Shown: positions 12,730-23,489, numbered from the stretch's first letter. The stretch is 64,000 nt of DNA from Planococcus citri (GCF_950023065.1 NC_088678.1:82989590-83053589); one strand, 5' to 3'. Notes: generated by a model from the sequence alone, not told the origin. Numbers and translations are program-made.

Positions 12730-12817
12730 GTCGTCGTCGTCGTCGTTTCCTTATAAGCGGTAGGTCTGTTGGCCTGTCTGCTACGGTGTGGTACCTGTTG
12801 AGGATGAGCCTGAGGTA

Positions 12818-13156
12818 TCAGCTCCTTGATCTACCTCTGCTTTTCTTCCCCGTTGGTGTATATTGGAGGACCTGTTTTAGTGATCTTGTTTCCTCCATCC
12901 TTTTGACATGATTTCTCCAATCTTTCCTATACTGTTTTATCTTCTTCATGACTGGCTTCACTCCGAGATCTGCTGTTATTTTCTCAGATGGGACTCTGTC
13001 TCTGAGTGTCACCCCTGCCGTTCTCCTCATGAACTTCATCTCCGCTGCCGTTATTCTTCTTTTATCAGATTTCCTCAGTGCCCATACCTCGCTTCCATAA
13101 GTCATCATTGGTATTGCTAGGGTATTGTACACCTTCAACCTTGTTTCTTTTCGCAC
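12818..13156 (-). pseudogene. RTE-like element: C-terminal region after the reverse transcriptase
   Basis: The frame encodes MRKETRLKVYNTLAIPMMTY, GSEVWALRKSDKRRITAAEM and KFMRRTAGVTLRDRVPSEKI. This P-x-x-x-Y-G-x-E-x-W block followed by A-A-E-M-x-F-x-R and an R-x-R-S-rich tail is usual downstream of the reverse transcriptase in arthropod APE-type elements. It ends in TGKKSRGRSRS, after which about 70 bases lead to the trinucleotide tail. No RNase H domain is seen. Confidence 0.8.
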
Positions 13157-13227
13157 CTTACTGCTTCTCAGGGTTCTATTTATCAGTCTTGTGACTCTCA
13201 GGAACTTTGCAATCTTTCCACCAACAT

Positions 13228-13618
13228 CTAATTATTGATCTGTTCGATGATTTTTCCATTAATTACAATCTTGCTTCTTACTGGTTCCTTTCCTTTGAAG
13301 GTCATTGTTTTTGTTTTCTCTGATGATATTCTCATATCATACTTTTCTAATGTCTTCGTTAGATTGTACATTGATCTCTGTAGGTCATCTTCTGTTTTGG
13401 CTAGTACTGCTTGATCATCCGCGAATAGTACTGTTGATATTTCTTCCTTGATTCCTTTTGGCTTCATTTTCTGTCATTCTTTTACCATGTGATCCATGTA
13501 CATGTTGAATAAAACACATGACAGTGGGAATCCCTGGCAAACTCCTCTGTTTATTTCTGCTTGTTCTGAGAGTTTAATTCCAATTTGTTCTCTTATTCTA
13601 GTGTTCTTATATATGCTG
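13228..13618 (-). pseudogene. RTE-like element: reverse-transcriptase catalytic segment
   Basis: The segment encodes SIYKNTRIREQIGIKLSEQA, then EINRGVCQGFPLSCVLFNMY (the G-V-x-Q-G-x-P-L-S block), a stop or frameshift near 13470, then STVLFADDQAVLAKTEDDLQ with the F-A-D-D catalytic motif, and later MRISSEKTKTM. The order and spacing fit the palm and thumb of non-LTR reverse transcriptases. The frame is broken at least once, so no active enzyme is made. Confidence 0.8.
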
Positions 13619-13626
13619 CTTATTAC

Positions 13627-14176
13627 TAGGGCTCGGCATAATATGCATATGCATATTTTGCAGGTGAAGTCGGATTCTAAAAGTAATGAAAGCATTTTAC
13701 GTTTCAGGAAAATCCCTGTATTTTGAGCCCAACTTCATTTCACATATTTTACATATGTTGGGAAAAAACGCAAATTTTTACATATTTTGAGTATTTTTCA
13801 CACATATTTTCACATATTTTACTAAATTGAGAAAATAGCTCAAAAAACGATCATTTTACGTTTTTAATCTTGTAAAAAATCGTATTGAAAAAAAAATTAA
13901 AAATGAAAAAAATGAAAAAATTGAAAATGTTTTTTCTACGAATTTGAATTTTTCTTGTTTTTTTCATTTTTCTTTGGTGTTTCTGCTCAGAGTAAAATTT
14001 GGACAACAATTTTGAACGCAGTTTTCGAACAGCTACGAAATGACACCCATATCAAAGTTACATATTTTTTACATATTTTAACAAAAAATGCATATTTTGG
14101 CCATATTTGGGGTAAAAAAGGTCGCATATTTAATGCATATTTCGGCCTTTTTACTCACATATAATGCCGAGCCCTA
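13627..14176. mobile_element. 550-bp hAT-type MITE inserted in the reverse transcriptase of the RTE-like element
   Basis: The terminal inverted repeats are TAGGGCTCGGCATAATATG on the left and the reverse of TAGGGCTCGGCATTATATG on the right. A perfect 8-bp target duplication CTTATTAC lies at 13619-13626 and 14177-14184. Eight-bp duplications with TAGGG/CAGGG ends are typical of the hAT superfamily. Removing the element plus one duplication restores the reading KVIS-SIYKN in the host retrotransposon. Both subterminal regions are full of ACATATTTT-like words. No transposase is encoded. Confidence 0.92.
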
Positions 14177-14184
14177 CTTATTAC

Positions 14185-14382
14185 CTTTCGCATTTTATAT
14201 GTTATCTCTTCATCTTTTAGAACTTCAAACAGTTTTTTTCTATAGGGACATGGCAAAGATGGCCGCGCCCTATGTGTGTTTCTAGGTTTTATTTGATCCT
14301 TTTTTTGCATTAGCAGTTTTACTGTATAACTTGCATCAGTGCATGATCTTCCTTTTCTAAATCCGTTTTGACTTTCTGACAA
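14185..14382 (-). pseudogene. RTE-like element: reverse-transcriptase middle segment
   Basis: The frame encodes SESQNGFRKGRSCTDASYTV followed by KLLMQKK, which matches the Q-x-G-F-R-x-G-R-S-x-x-D block of non-LTR reverse transcriptases, then KLFEVLKDEEITYKMRKVIS. The true sequence stops at KVIS (about 14185), where a MITE starts. The next retrotransposon residues, SIYKNTRIREQ, lie beyond it at 13618. The conserved catalytic DLxxAFD stretch expected between these blocks is decayed (THRARPSLPCPYRKKLF). Confidence 0.75.
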
Positions 14383-14431
14383 CTTTTCTTCTTCATGATC
14401 TGCCAGTCTATGTAGCAGGTGTTGAGTAGAC

Positions 14432-15886
14432 TTATTTTATTCCTCCGTAGTTTTTCAGGTTTGACATATCGTCTTTCTTGAACAGTAGTATTACAATTAT
14501 TGCTGTTTTGAATTCTTCAGGTACCTTTTCTTCTTGGTACATCCTATTCAGGAATTCCAGCAGTCTTCTTTTAAATTCACCACTTGCGTATTTGTACAAT
14601 TCTGTTGGTATGCCATCTTTTCGTGGAGCTTTTGCATTTTTTGCTGTTTTCAAGGCTTCTTGTAGCTCTTTAAATGAAATTCTGTCTTCTGTTTCTCCAA
14701 TTTCATCTTCTATCTTTGTATCTTGTGCATTTTCATCACTCCAGAGTTCTTCAAAGTATTCCTTTGCATCATTGATTTTAATTTTTGGCAAACCCAGTCT
14801 TTCGTTAAAATTTGTGTCAATTCTCCTTATGATCTTATACACCTTTAGCCGTAACTTGTATGTGTCATTCTCCAGGAATGTGATGAAATTTTCCCAGCTC
14901 TCTCTCTGTAATTTCCTAGACTTTCTCTTGACTTTTGCAAACTGTTTTTGATATTCTTCACCATCAACCTCACTTTTTGTGCTCATAAATTTTCTAAATG
15001 CCTGTCTTTTCTCTTGTATGAGTTCTTGGATTTTGTTGTCCCATGCCTGTCTTTTCTTTTGTATGAGTTCTTGGATTTTGTTGTCCCAATTCTTTATTCG
15101 CTTTGCCCCGATTCTGCAAGGAACCATTCCTAAGCTAGCTTTTGTCACTTTTATCACAATGGATTTGATATTTTTCCATTCTTCTTCTGTCCTTTGGATT
15201 TTGTTGTCCCAATTCTTTATTCGCTTTGCCCCGATTCTGCAAGGAACCATTCCTAAGCTAGCTTTTGTCACTTTTATCACAATGGATTTGATATTTTTCC
15301 ATTCTTCTTCTGTCCTGGCATTTTGGTATCTCTTCACTTACGATGTTCATCCATCTTTGGTACAGCCATTGGTTGGTTCGGTCATCCAGGGCTCTTGTGT
15401 TGATTTTCTTTTCATTTTTCCTGGCTGGTATTCTTGTTGTTTCCATTCTCATTACTCCCTGTACAAAATGATGGTCAGTGCCTATTTCTAGACCTCTGTA
15501 TGTTCTTACATCCAAGAATTTCTTCGCGACATTTTCATTGGCTATAAAATGGTCGATCATTGAGCTTTGTCCTCTTGTATTGCTCCATGTCATCTTGTGA
15601 TCTTTTTTTGTGTTCGTAGAATGTATTCATGATTCTTAGACCATTGAAAGTGCAAAAATCTATCAGTCTCTTCCCATTTGTATTCATTTCTTCTGTTCTA
15701 TACATACTAGTTACTGGCTATACACGCTTATCTCCTACCTGAGCATTCAAGTCTCCTGCCCTCTGTAGTTGCTCATGGAACTCTTCGCTCTTCTGGTGCA
15801 TATACACCGATTATTGTAAGAAAGTCTTTTTTCAATCTCATCCCTGCTGATACAATTCTTTCATGCCATTTTGTTGTATGAGTCGA
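14432..15886 (-). pseudogene. RTE-like element: endonuclease C-terminal half, linker and start of reverse transcriptase
   Basis: Frame 15593-15258 carries TWSNTRGQSSMIDHFIANEN and GLEIGTDHHFV, the S/D-H end of an APE endonuclease. Frame 15337-14432 (301 aa) carries the linker and the first reverse-transcriptase block (KAPRKDGIPTELYKYASGEF, then VPEEFKTAIIVILLFKKDD, LKNYGGI). Upstream pieces near 15860-15600 are broken by stops. The linker holds two tandem in-frame duplications: a 41-residue unit (123 bp, 15071-15316) and a 15-residue WDNKIQELIQKKRQA unit (45 bp, 14996-15085). Confidence 0.8.
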
Positions 15887-15979
15887 TGTTTTCGGGGTGT
15901 TAACACAGAAAAAAAATTAATAAAAATTACTATTTCAGTATAGTAACCGGATCCCATTCAAAAATAATAGTGATTTTTA

Positions 15980-16828
15980 CTCAGCCAAGAAATACATTTT
16001 ACCTATAGAATTAGGTAACATTTATTACTTTCATAGTAAAATTTACTGATCTCATACCGTAAACTGGGGTAACATTGAAGGATTTTTCAGAATTTTTCAT
16101 GTTTAGAGGTATGAATGGCGGAGGTAGGGGAAATGTGTGTGGTGCTTTTGATAAAACTATGTTACCACTAAGTATGTTTTGGCGTTTACAGAAATTGTCT
16201 ACCTTTCTCCTGTCAGGCGCAAAAGCCAAAAGAAGTGCTCTTCAAAGTTACCCAGCATCTGGGGTAACTTTGAAAGCTCCTTGAAATGTGCTTCGCTCAA
16301 AGTCAAAAATTATCAAAAACATGAATATTCACTTCTTGGTCACTTTATACGCGTCAAGCACCTACAAAATGATCCATATTCACAATTGAATTTAAGAAAA
16401 AGTGCTCTAAAATGATGATTTGAAATTTTTCTAGTTTTCAGGCGTTTTTTCATGCATTTTGGACAATTTGAACGAATTTTATAATTTTTCAATGATTTTA
16501 GAGCTGTTTTTCAAGTTTTCACATCATTTTTAACAAGTTTTCAGGCATTTTCATGCATTTTTGGCCAATTTTACTGAAATTTCATGATTTTTTTTATAGC
16601 CTTCAAAGTTACCACAGTTGAATATTAATTTTTTACTCCTCAGGGAAGAAATTTGGCACATGAACAAATGCGCTAATTTGTAGTCAGGAGGTGTACCAAC
16701 ACATCTATGTATAATGTCACTTGACTCATTATTTGAAAATTCAAAATTCCAGACACCAAGCTTTTCACATTAATTAAAATTAATTGAAACACCAATTTTT
16801 TTCACTTGCTTTTTTATTGGCGTTGGAA
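15980..16828. other. Interior of the TIR DNA element, left of the BEL/Pao insertion
   Basis: This AT-rich stretch repeats the word GGGGTAACTTTGAA or its reverse (near 16068, 16245, 16260 and 16605) and TTTTCAGGCATTTTCATGCATTT-like units at 16430-16590. It has no domain-bearing frame. The open frames 16011-16229 minus and 16075-16415 plus are not supported. Confidence 0.5.
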
Positions 16829-16833
16829 CCACT

Positions 16834-17301
16834 TGAAATAAATTAATCGCTATAATTAATAGCAATAATAATAAAACAATAGATAATTGATTAAATATAT
16901 TGAATATGTATAGCAATAAGTGCTGAATGCCCAAATGTGCGAGAAGAAAATAGTTAATTGAGATGTTACCCCAATGAAAGTTCTAATCGCACTGAACCCA
17001 AATTCGAAATTGATTTAGGAGGTTAACGACGTTTGTAGAGGGGGAAAATCCCACCTGCTTCTCCCTCTACCAACCCCTTAACCAAGCAGGTAGTAAATGT
17101 CGTAAATCCCTTAACCTGCAGGTGTTGGAAAGATCGGGAGAACAATGGAGTGAAATAAGGGTTATTTTATGACCCTGATAAGATCAATACGTGACTAAAT
17201 AATGGGTTCGGCAGGTAACAAATAAACTGATGAACAATGATCAGCAGGGGGTCCGAAATAAAAACACCTGCTTGATCCCACTTGCTCTAGAATTCCGAAC
17301 A
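16834..17301 (-). repeat. 3' LTR of the BEL/Pao element
   Basis: This is the second 468-bp LTR, downstream of the Gag-Pol stop codon by about 310 bases. Length, termini and internal sequence match the 5' LTR with no visible difference. Its outer edge is followed by the target duplication CCACT at 16829-16833. Confidence 0.96.
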
Positions 17302-17322
17302 TGCTCCCCCTCGGAGAGGATG
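17302..17322 (-). other. Polypurine tract of the BEL/Pao element
   Basis: On the coding strand, CCGAGGGGGAGCA ends directly at the start of the 3' LTR. This purine-rich stretch, interrupted by one C near its end, is in the expected place for the plus-strand primer of reverse transcription. Confidence 0.7.
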
Positions 17323-17611
17323 TAGAACATCATCTCTACATTACATATATAACAGGATTTCAAATTGAGCAAAAATGCTAAAGAACAAGAACAAATTATA
17401 TTATAAACTATTTACAATGACGTGTTTAGGGTGGTTGCAATCCTGGAAGACTTCGATGGCTCGCGTCGAAGCCGAGTTTAATAAACTCACCTGTGAATAA
17501 AGATTGAAATTTTTTGAGCTCTTCAGGCACCGAGCCAGTGCAGTCCGAACAAATTTGGTACCAATTTAGGAAGGATGCAACCGGGTGAGCTCCCGTGTAG
17601 CAGGAATATTT

Positions 17612-20600
17612 TTAGTCATTGACCGCATCCGAGTGTGATGGAAGGAGGGTTACTTTTCCGATTGTTCTTGTAATTAACTTGTTCCCCTCGGTGTTTACCG
17701 AAACGACCCGTGTCAACCCATCAGGGCCTCGGTGAAGCTCCGCAATCCGACCGAGTGACCACCGAGTAGGGGGTAGCGAATCGTCATTGATTGCTACGAG
17801 GTCGCCAACTTTGACCTCGTTTTTCTTAAACCGCCATTTATTTCTTTCTTGGAGGGTTTGCAAATATTCGGTATGACAACGTTTCCAGAATTGTTGAGTA
17901 AGTTGTTTTGTCTGTTCCCAATATTTTAAACGATTTACAGGTACGTTGGAAAGGTCAGGGTTGGGAAGAGCTGTTATTGGTCCGCCAATCAAAAAATGAC
18001 CAGGTGTAAGAGCATTTAAATCACTGGGATCAGTTGATTCAGGACATAATGGACGTGAATTTAGACACGCTTCAATTTGTATTAATGTCGTTTCATATTG
18101 CTCATACATAAGCTCGCGATCGCCTATTACCTTACTTAAATGGGATTTGACTGATTTTACTCCTGCTTCCCATAAACCGCCGAAGTGTGGGGCATACGGC
18201 GGAATAAATTTCCAATTTACACCGGAAGAAGTCCAAAAGGAGGATAAGGCACTCCACATATCAATTAAGCCTTTGCCTAATTCGGAAAGTATTCGTTTTG
18301 CGCCTACGAATGTGGACCCATTGTCCGAATTCATTTCAGCAGGTAGGCCACGTCTGCTGATAAATCTGTTGAATGCAGCTATAAAAGCTTCACTCGTAAG
18401 ATCAGAAACCAATTCTATATGAATAGCCTTAGTTGAAAAACATACAAACACTGCTATATAAGCCTTTGTTGTCGTATGTGGCCTTTTTTTGACCAACAAA
18501 TTTATAGGACCCGCATAGTCAACGCCAGTAACTGTGAAAGGTCGTTGAGGAGTAACTCTTGCCTTTGGCAACGCAGCCATTAGCTGAGTACGAATATGAG
18601 CTTTATCAAGAGTGCAAATTCGACAATTTGTAATACAGTTACGAACTGTACTGTTTATGTGTATAATCCAGTACTTACGCCTCAATGTGGCTTTCAGAGC
18701 TGTAGGACCACCATGTAATGTCCTTGCATGCTCTCTTTTGACAATAAGTCGAGTTAAATGGTGGGAGGAGGAGGGTAACAAAATAGGATGGCATTGGTCG
18801 AAAGAAAGCGACGAATTCTGAAGCCTTCCCCCCACGCGGATAATACCCATTGCATCCATGAAAGGAGAAAGTTTTGATATGATACTTCTCACAGGAATAG
18901 CTTTATTATGCTGGAAACATAAAATCTCATCAGAAAAAGCTTCTTTTTGTACCAATTTAATGAGTAATAATAACGAATGATTGTATTCAAAAAGTTGCAA
19001 AGGGCCATATAATCGAGGACCATACCAATGAGCATTCCAAAAGAACCTACATTGATACCCTGTTACCTTTACAATCTCATTTAACGATACATATTCGTCC
19101 ATCCATGAATTATTCTGTATTAACACAAGGGCCTTTTTTGATTTTGTGGAAGGTCGTTTTAACTCTAGCGTAACTGACTGAGTGAACTTGAATTTACTAC
19201 CGGGATCCGTAGGTTTGGTAGAAGATAGGAAGGGGGGACCATTCCACCAAAGGGAAAGATCTTTCATTTCTTGAGGTTTTACACCTCTCGATAATGGATC
19301 TGCAGGATTTTCCTTAGTATTTATGTAATCCCATGTGTATTCCTTAGTTAATAATTGAATTCGCCTAACTCTGTTAGAGACAAAAATTTCCCACTTACTA
19401 GAAGGAGAACGAATCCAATAAAGAGTAATGGTATTATCCGTCCATAAACGTATTGCTGAGAATGTAAATTTATCACTAAACATCTCAAGAACATTTTTCA
19501 TCAAACTGGATAATAACTCAGCAGCACACAATTCTAGCCTTGAGATATCAAATTTTTTCAAAGGTGCTACTCTAGATTTTGAAAGTAATACTCTTACCAC
19601 CGAATGATTTTCATAAACAGCTCTCAAATAAACCACTGCTCCATAGGCATCCTTTGAGGCATCCGCAAAACCGTGTAATTCTAAAAATTGATACCTTTCA
19701 GACATTGAAAATAGGTGCCTTGGAATCGTTATTTTGTTTAATTCATGGAGAGTAGAAATGAGTTTTATCCATTGTTTTTTGATTTCCTCAGGAAGAGGAG
19801 AATCCCAAGATAGTTTATCTTTCCATAAAGATTGCATGATTATTTTACATGATACTGCAACTGGACCTAAAAATCCAAGTGGATCATAAATTGAAGAGAT
19901 AATGGAAAGAACCTTCTTTTTGGTAAATTTAGCTTGAATATCTATTTGGCCTACCCAAACTTTATACACATCTTCACGAGGTATCCAAATAAGGCCTAAC
20001 GTTTTTACAGAAATTTCTTTATCTAGTTGAATGGGAAGATTTGACATTTCGTCAGACGACATGACGTCACTAATAATTTCATTCGCATTTGCGCACCATT
20101 TACTCAAACCTAGACAAGCCAATTTTAACAGAGCAATTAATTGATTCCGTTTTTCGATCGCTTCTGCAACCGTATCTGCACCTGTGTAAATGTCATCAAC
20201 GTAAGTATCTTCCTCTAAAATTTTACTTGCAAGAGGGAATTGATCGCGATGTTTTCTTGCCAATTCAATTAAACACCTTGTGGCTTCAAAAGGTGAAGAA
20301 GGAAACCCAAATACAACTACTGTGTACTCTAGGACCATAATCGGATCGTTTTGAGACTCTCGCCAAAGAATTCTTTGAAGTGGAATGTCATCAGAATGCC
20401 TTAAAAATTGTAAATACATTTTACGAATATCAGATGTAAAAACATAACGTTGGAAACGTGATCTGAATAAAATGCTCATTAAAGGAGCTTGCACTGTAGG
20501 GCCTTTCATCAAACAATCGCTCAAAGATAGACCAGAGGAAGACTTCATGGTAGGGTCCAAAACTACTCTTAATTTGGTAGTACTAGACGATTCTTTAATT

Positions 20601-23257
20601 ACTGCATGGTGAGGAATATAATAACTAATTTCACCAGGCTTTTCTACTGCTCGCCTTAGTTGACCTTGACTAATCATATCGTTGATAGACTTAATATAAT
20701 CATCCCGAAATTGTTTATTCCTAGAAAACCTCAATTCCAAACCATGTAAACGCTGCAAAGCTTGGGTTTTCGAATGGCCTAACGATTCGCGATCTATTTT
20801 TAATGGTAACCTTAACACAAATCTTCCATCTGAATTTCGCGTAGTCGTAGATACAAAATGAGCTTCGCAGTCTCTGTCTTCTTCTGATAACGTTTTATTC
20901 ATTGACTCATCCAACAACCAAAGTTGTTCAATTGTTCGAGATAAACGATCTAACGAGTCAATGTTAACCAGACAGGACTTGCTTACAGCGTTGCAAGTGA
21001 TAACATTAAAATTACCTGTCACAATCCACCCAAATTTGGTGTTTTGATATCTAGGACAGAGATGAGAAGACTTGAAATGTTCAGGTAACAAAATATTCCA
21101 AAATACCCCTGTACCTAGTAATAAATCAACTGGTTGAGGTTGATTGAAAAGAGGGTCAGCTAATTTAATGTTATTGGGCAATTTCCAATGGTCAATAGAA
21201 AAATATTTACAGGGTACCTCGGAGACAATTTCGTCCAAAATAATGCAATTAATTTTACATCTGAATTTCGAGTGTAATGATTGAATAAAAATTTCAACTG
21301 TACCAAGTGAAGTGGTGGTAGAATTTCCTACCCCTCCAACCAAATTACGATTTCTTTCTCGTTTCAAATTTAACCTATTTGCCATTTCAGCAGTAATGAT
21401 ATTGAACTGACTGCAAGAGTCTAATAACGCACGTACATGAATACCATTTATCTCAATAACAGCTGTGGCTAATAATTCATACACCTCCGTGTTTGATAAG
21501 GTACAAACCCATCCATCAATACGAGATAACGCAGATAACGTGTAAGAATATTTATTATTATCAACAGAGGAAAAAGTAATATTTGTATCTTTAACAAAAT
21601 CAATCACACTTGGACTAGACTGCTCCGTAACGTTTATCTGTACATTAACCGCATCCACAGAAATATTTTCACCAACGTCCGCATCTCCGATACCATTATC
21701 AGCTCGATCTTTCAACCTATCAACAGATAAATCCGAAATAGAATTAGATACGTCCATTGGTGTAGAATTGACCTGGGGAGAGGTAGAAGGAAAGGGAAAC
21801 GAAATCTTACCTTGATTCGTAGAATCGTCATCTTTTTTAACAAACGAGTTGTGTAATAATGGGTTATGCCCTTTCTTGCAGGTTTTGCAGTAAAATTTGC
21901 ATTTCTTGTTGTGTCCCTTTTGAAATGGACGCAAACAACGGAAACAAAGCACCTTCTTCTTGACTAACTGCAGCCGATCTTCCGCGTTCATATCTAGGAA
22001 GGTTTTGCATGTATGATTTTCATGCTCCTCGGAACAAAAGCCACATTTTCGATTCATTTTCGCTTTTTTCTCCGGAACTACAAGCGATTTTTTAACACCA
22101 GAAGGGTGTGGTTGGTGGCCTCTTTTGGTTCCCTTTGTAGGTACCTGTTCATCGGCTCCCCTCTCCAACGCACCGCAACGCTCGTTCATGTAGTCCAAAA
22201 AAGCATTAAAGGAAGCATACTCCTTTTTCCGAGCCACCTCACGTTGCCAGTCCACTTTGGTGTCCTGATCAGCTTTTTTAAGGAGCAAGTAGGAGAATAT
22301 TAGCGATAATCCATCAATTTCAGGATGCTCCTTCAACGTGAGGTCAATGGCTGTATGGTTAGCGCGGAAGTTCGTTATTAGGCTTCTTAATGAGCCAGTA
22401 GGATCGTCCTCGGAAACTGGCTTCACATTATCAAGCGCCTTTAAATATTTAGTGATACTCTTCACTGGCTCTCCGTACGTAATATTTAAGAGGTCCCAAA
22501 CTTCTTTATATGAACCTTCATCAATGGGAAATGCCTTTACGAGTATTTGCGCCTCGCCAGTAAGCTTTGAACGTAGAAGCCTGTGCTTGTCCAGTGTAGA
22601 AATATCGTTTTTATTATGCACTGTTGACAGGTACATCCGAGACCAATCTAACCACTCATCAGCAGTTCCATCAAAATTATTCAAGTCAAATTTAGGGAAT
22701 TTAAGATGCAAATAACTAGAGCCTGAATTGGATTTTTCCACATCTGACCGGTTTGAACTTCCTTCAGGCTTGAGTAACCTCAATAAACGAAACTGGAATT
22801 TCCGATACGAGGATAGAAAAACTAAACGATTATCATTAGCTTCATCTAAAGCTGTGGTGTTATCAGGATCTAGGTACGAGCGTAGCTTCTGATGTACGTG
22901 AGTATATTTAACCTTGATGGCCTTGATTGATTCCAACTGTGCTTTTATAACAGCTTCGGCCTCATTAACATCAAAGGTGTCCGCTACCTCGCCCTCTGAT
23001 AATAAATCCTCATATAAATAATCTAACTCACTTAGGCATCTTGCTATCTTTTTCGATACCTTGTCCAAAGGAATTGAGTGAACACTTTCTTCAGTAATAT
23101 CACTCGGAGATCGGACCTTTGAATGCACTTTATTCGGCGATTGATCCCTTGGTGATTGGAAGGAAGGAGATGTCACTTCATCACGAGGAGATTTCAACAA
23201 ATCATCTTCATCCAAACTTGCTTTATTTAAATCACCACTATTTAAATCGCTATCCAT
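17612..23257 (-). CDS. BEL/Pao Gag-Pol polyprotein (1881 aa)
   Basis: This single uninterrupted frame makes the capsid and enzymes of the retrotransposon. Gag spans about residues 1-480, with a DUF1759-type core at 185-350 (FPKFDLNNFDGTADEWLDW). Cysteine/histidine knuckles follow near 405-470 (CGFCSEEHENHTC, then CFRCLRPFQKGH and CKTCKKGH). The aspartic protease is near 600-640 (ALLDSCSQFNI, with cysteine where the DSG motif has glycine). The reverse transcriptase is near 880-1040 (SDIRKMYLQ at 942-950, YVDD at 1019-1022). The RNase H-like part has FADAS (1197-1201), ELCAAE and LWTDN (1271-1275). The integrase has an HHCC-type zinc site near 1510-1548 and a D1580, D1645, E1697 triad (GVDYAGP, SDNGS, GGLWEAG). 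A DUF5641-like C-terminus closes it. The start ATG at 23257 is the first in frame. Residue numbers are hand-counted. Confidence 0.96.
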   Translation of the reverse strand: MDSDLNSGDLNKASLDEDDLLKSPRDEVTSPSFQSPRDQSPNKVHSKVRSPSDITEESVHSIPLDKVSKKIARCLSELDYLYEDLLSEGEVADTFDVNEAEAVIKAQLESIKAIKVKYTHVHQKLRSYLDPDNTTALDEANDNRLVFLSSYRKFQFRLLRLLKPEGSSNRSDVEKSNSGSSYLHLKFPKFDLNNFDGTADEWLDWSRMYLSTVHNKNDISTLDKHRLLRSKLTGEAQILVKAFPIDEGSYKEVWDLLNITYGEPVKSITKYLKALDNVKPVSEDDPTGSLRSLITNFRANHTAIDLTLKEHPEIDGLSLIFSYLLLKKADQDTKVDWQREVARKKEYASFNAFLDYMNERCGALERGADEQVPTKGTKRGHQPHPSGVKKSLVVPEKKAKMNRKCGFCSEEHENHTCKTFLDMNAEDRLQLVKKKVLCFRCLRPFQKGHNKKCKFYCKTCKKGHNPLLHNSFVKKDDDSTNQGKISFPFPSTSPQVNSTPMDVSNSISDLSVDRLKDRADNGIGDADVGENISVDAVNVQINVTEQSSPSVIDFVKDTNITFSSVDNNKYSYTLSALSRIDGWVCTLSNTEVYELLATAVIEINGIHVRALLDSCSQFNIITAEMANRLNLKRERNRNLVGGVGNSTTTSLGTVEIFIQSLHSKFRCKINCIILDEIVSEVPCKYFSIDHWKLPNNIKLADPLFNQPQPVDLLLGTGVFWNILLPEHFKSSHLCPRYQNTKFGWIVTGNFNVITCNAVSKSCLVNIDSLDRLSRTIEQLWLLDESMNKTLSEEDRDCEAHFVSTTTRNSDGRFVLRLPLKIDRESLGHSKTQALQRLHGLELRFSRNKQFRDDYIKSINDMISQGQLRRAVEKPGEISYYIPHHAVIKESSSTTKLRVVLDPTMKSSSGLSLSDCLMKGPTVQAPLMSILFRSRFQRYVFTSDIRKMYLQFLRHSDDIPLQRILWRESQNDPIMVLEYTVVVFGFPSSPFEATRCLIELARKHRDQFPLASKILEEDTYVDDIYTGADTVAEAIEKRNQLIALLKLACLGLSKWCANANEIISDVMSSDEMSNLPIQLDKEISVKTLGLIWIPREDVYKVWVGQIDIQAKFTKKKVLSIISSIYDPLGFLGPVAVSCKIIMQSLWKDKLSWDSPLPEEIKKQWIKLISTLHELNKITIPRHLFSMSERYQFLELHGFADASKDAYGAVVYLRAVYENHSVVRVLLSKSRVAPLKKFDISRLELCAAELLSSLMKNVLEMFSDKFTFSAIRLWTDNTITLYWIRSPSSKWEIFVSNRVRRIQLLTKEYTWDYINTKENPADPLSRGVKPQEMKDLSLWWNGPPFLSSTKPTDPGSKFKFTQSVTLELKRPSTKSKKALVLIQNNSWMDEYVSLNEIVKVTGYQCRFFWNAHWYGPRLYGPLQLFEYNHSLLLLIKLVQKEAFSDEILCFQHNKAIPVRSIISKLSPFMDAMGIIRVGGRLQNSSLSFDQCHPILLPSSSHHLTRLIVKREHARTLHGGPTALKATLRRKYWIIHINSTVRNCITNCRICTLDKAHIRTQLMAALPKARVTPQRPFTVTGVDYAGPINLLVKKRPHTTTKAYIAVFVCFSTKAIHIELVSDLTSEAFIAAFNRFISRRGLPAEMNSDNGSTFVGAKRILSELGKGLIDMWSALSSFWTSSGVNWKFIPPYAPHFGGLWEAGVKSVKSHLSKVIGDRELMYEQYETTLIQIEACLNSRPLCPESTDPSDLNALTPGHFLIGGPITALPNPDLSNVPVNRLKYWEQTKQLTQQFWKRCHTEYLQTLQERNKWRFKKNEVKVGDLVAINDDSLPPTRWSLGRIAELHRGPDGLTRVVSVNTEGNKLITRTIGKVTLLPSHSDAVND

Positions 23258-23489
23258 AATTAATTAAACTTTTATTAAAGGACTGTATTTCACAAGTTAA
23301 TCACACTACAAACGTAAATAGACTGATAAGTGCACAACCTGTGTGCAAAATAAGTTTGATGAGAACAGGAACGCCCTCTGCTAAACTTTCAAACACCTAA
23401 CACCTTTGCAGTGTGACCAATTTATCCAAATTAATAACCTATGCAAGTATGAATTAATTTTATTTAATACTTGCGTTGTGCCAGTATAT

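Noticed and set aside
14478..15491. Plus-strand frames of 157 and 170 aa with Ser/Phe/Ile-rich sequence
   Set aside because: They are antisense shadows of the RTE-like linker and reverse-transcriptase frame on the minus strand.
18147..22715. Plus-strand frames of 69-125 aa inside the BEL/Pao element
   Set aside because: All lie antisense to the intact Gag-Pol frame and show no domain.
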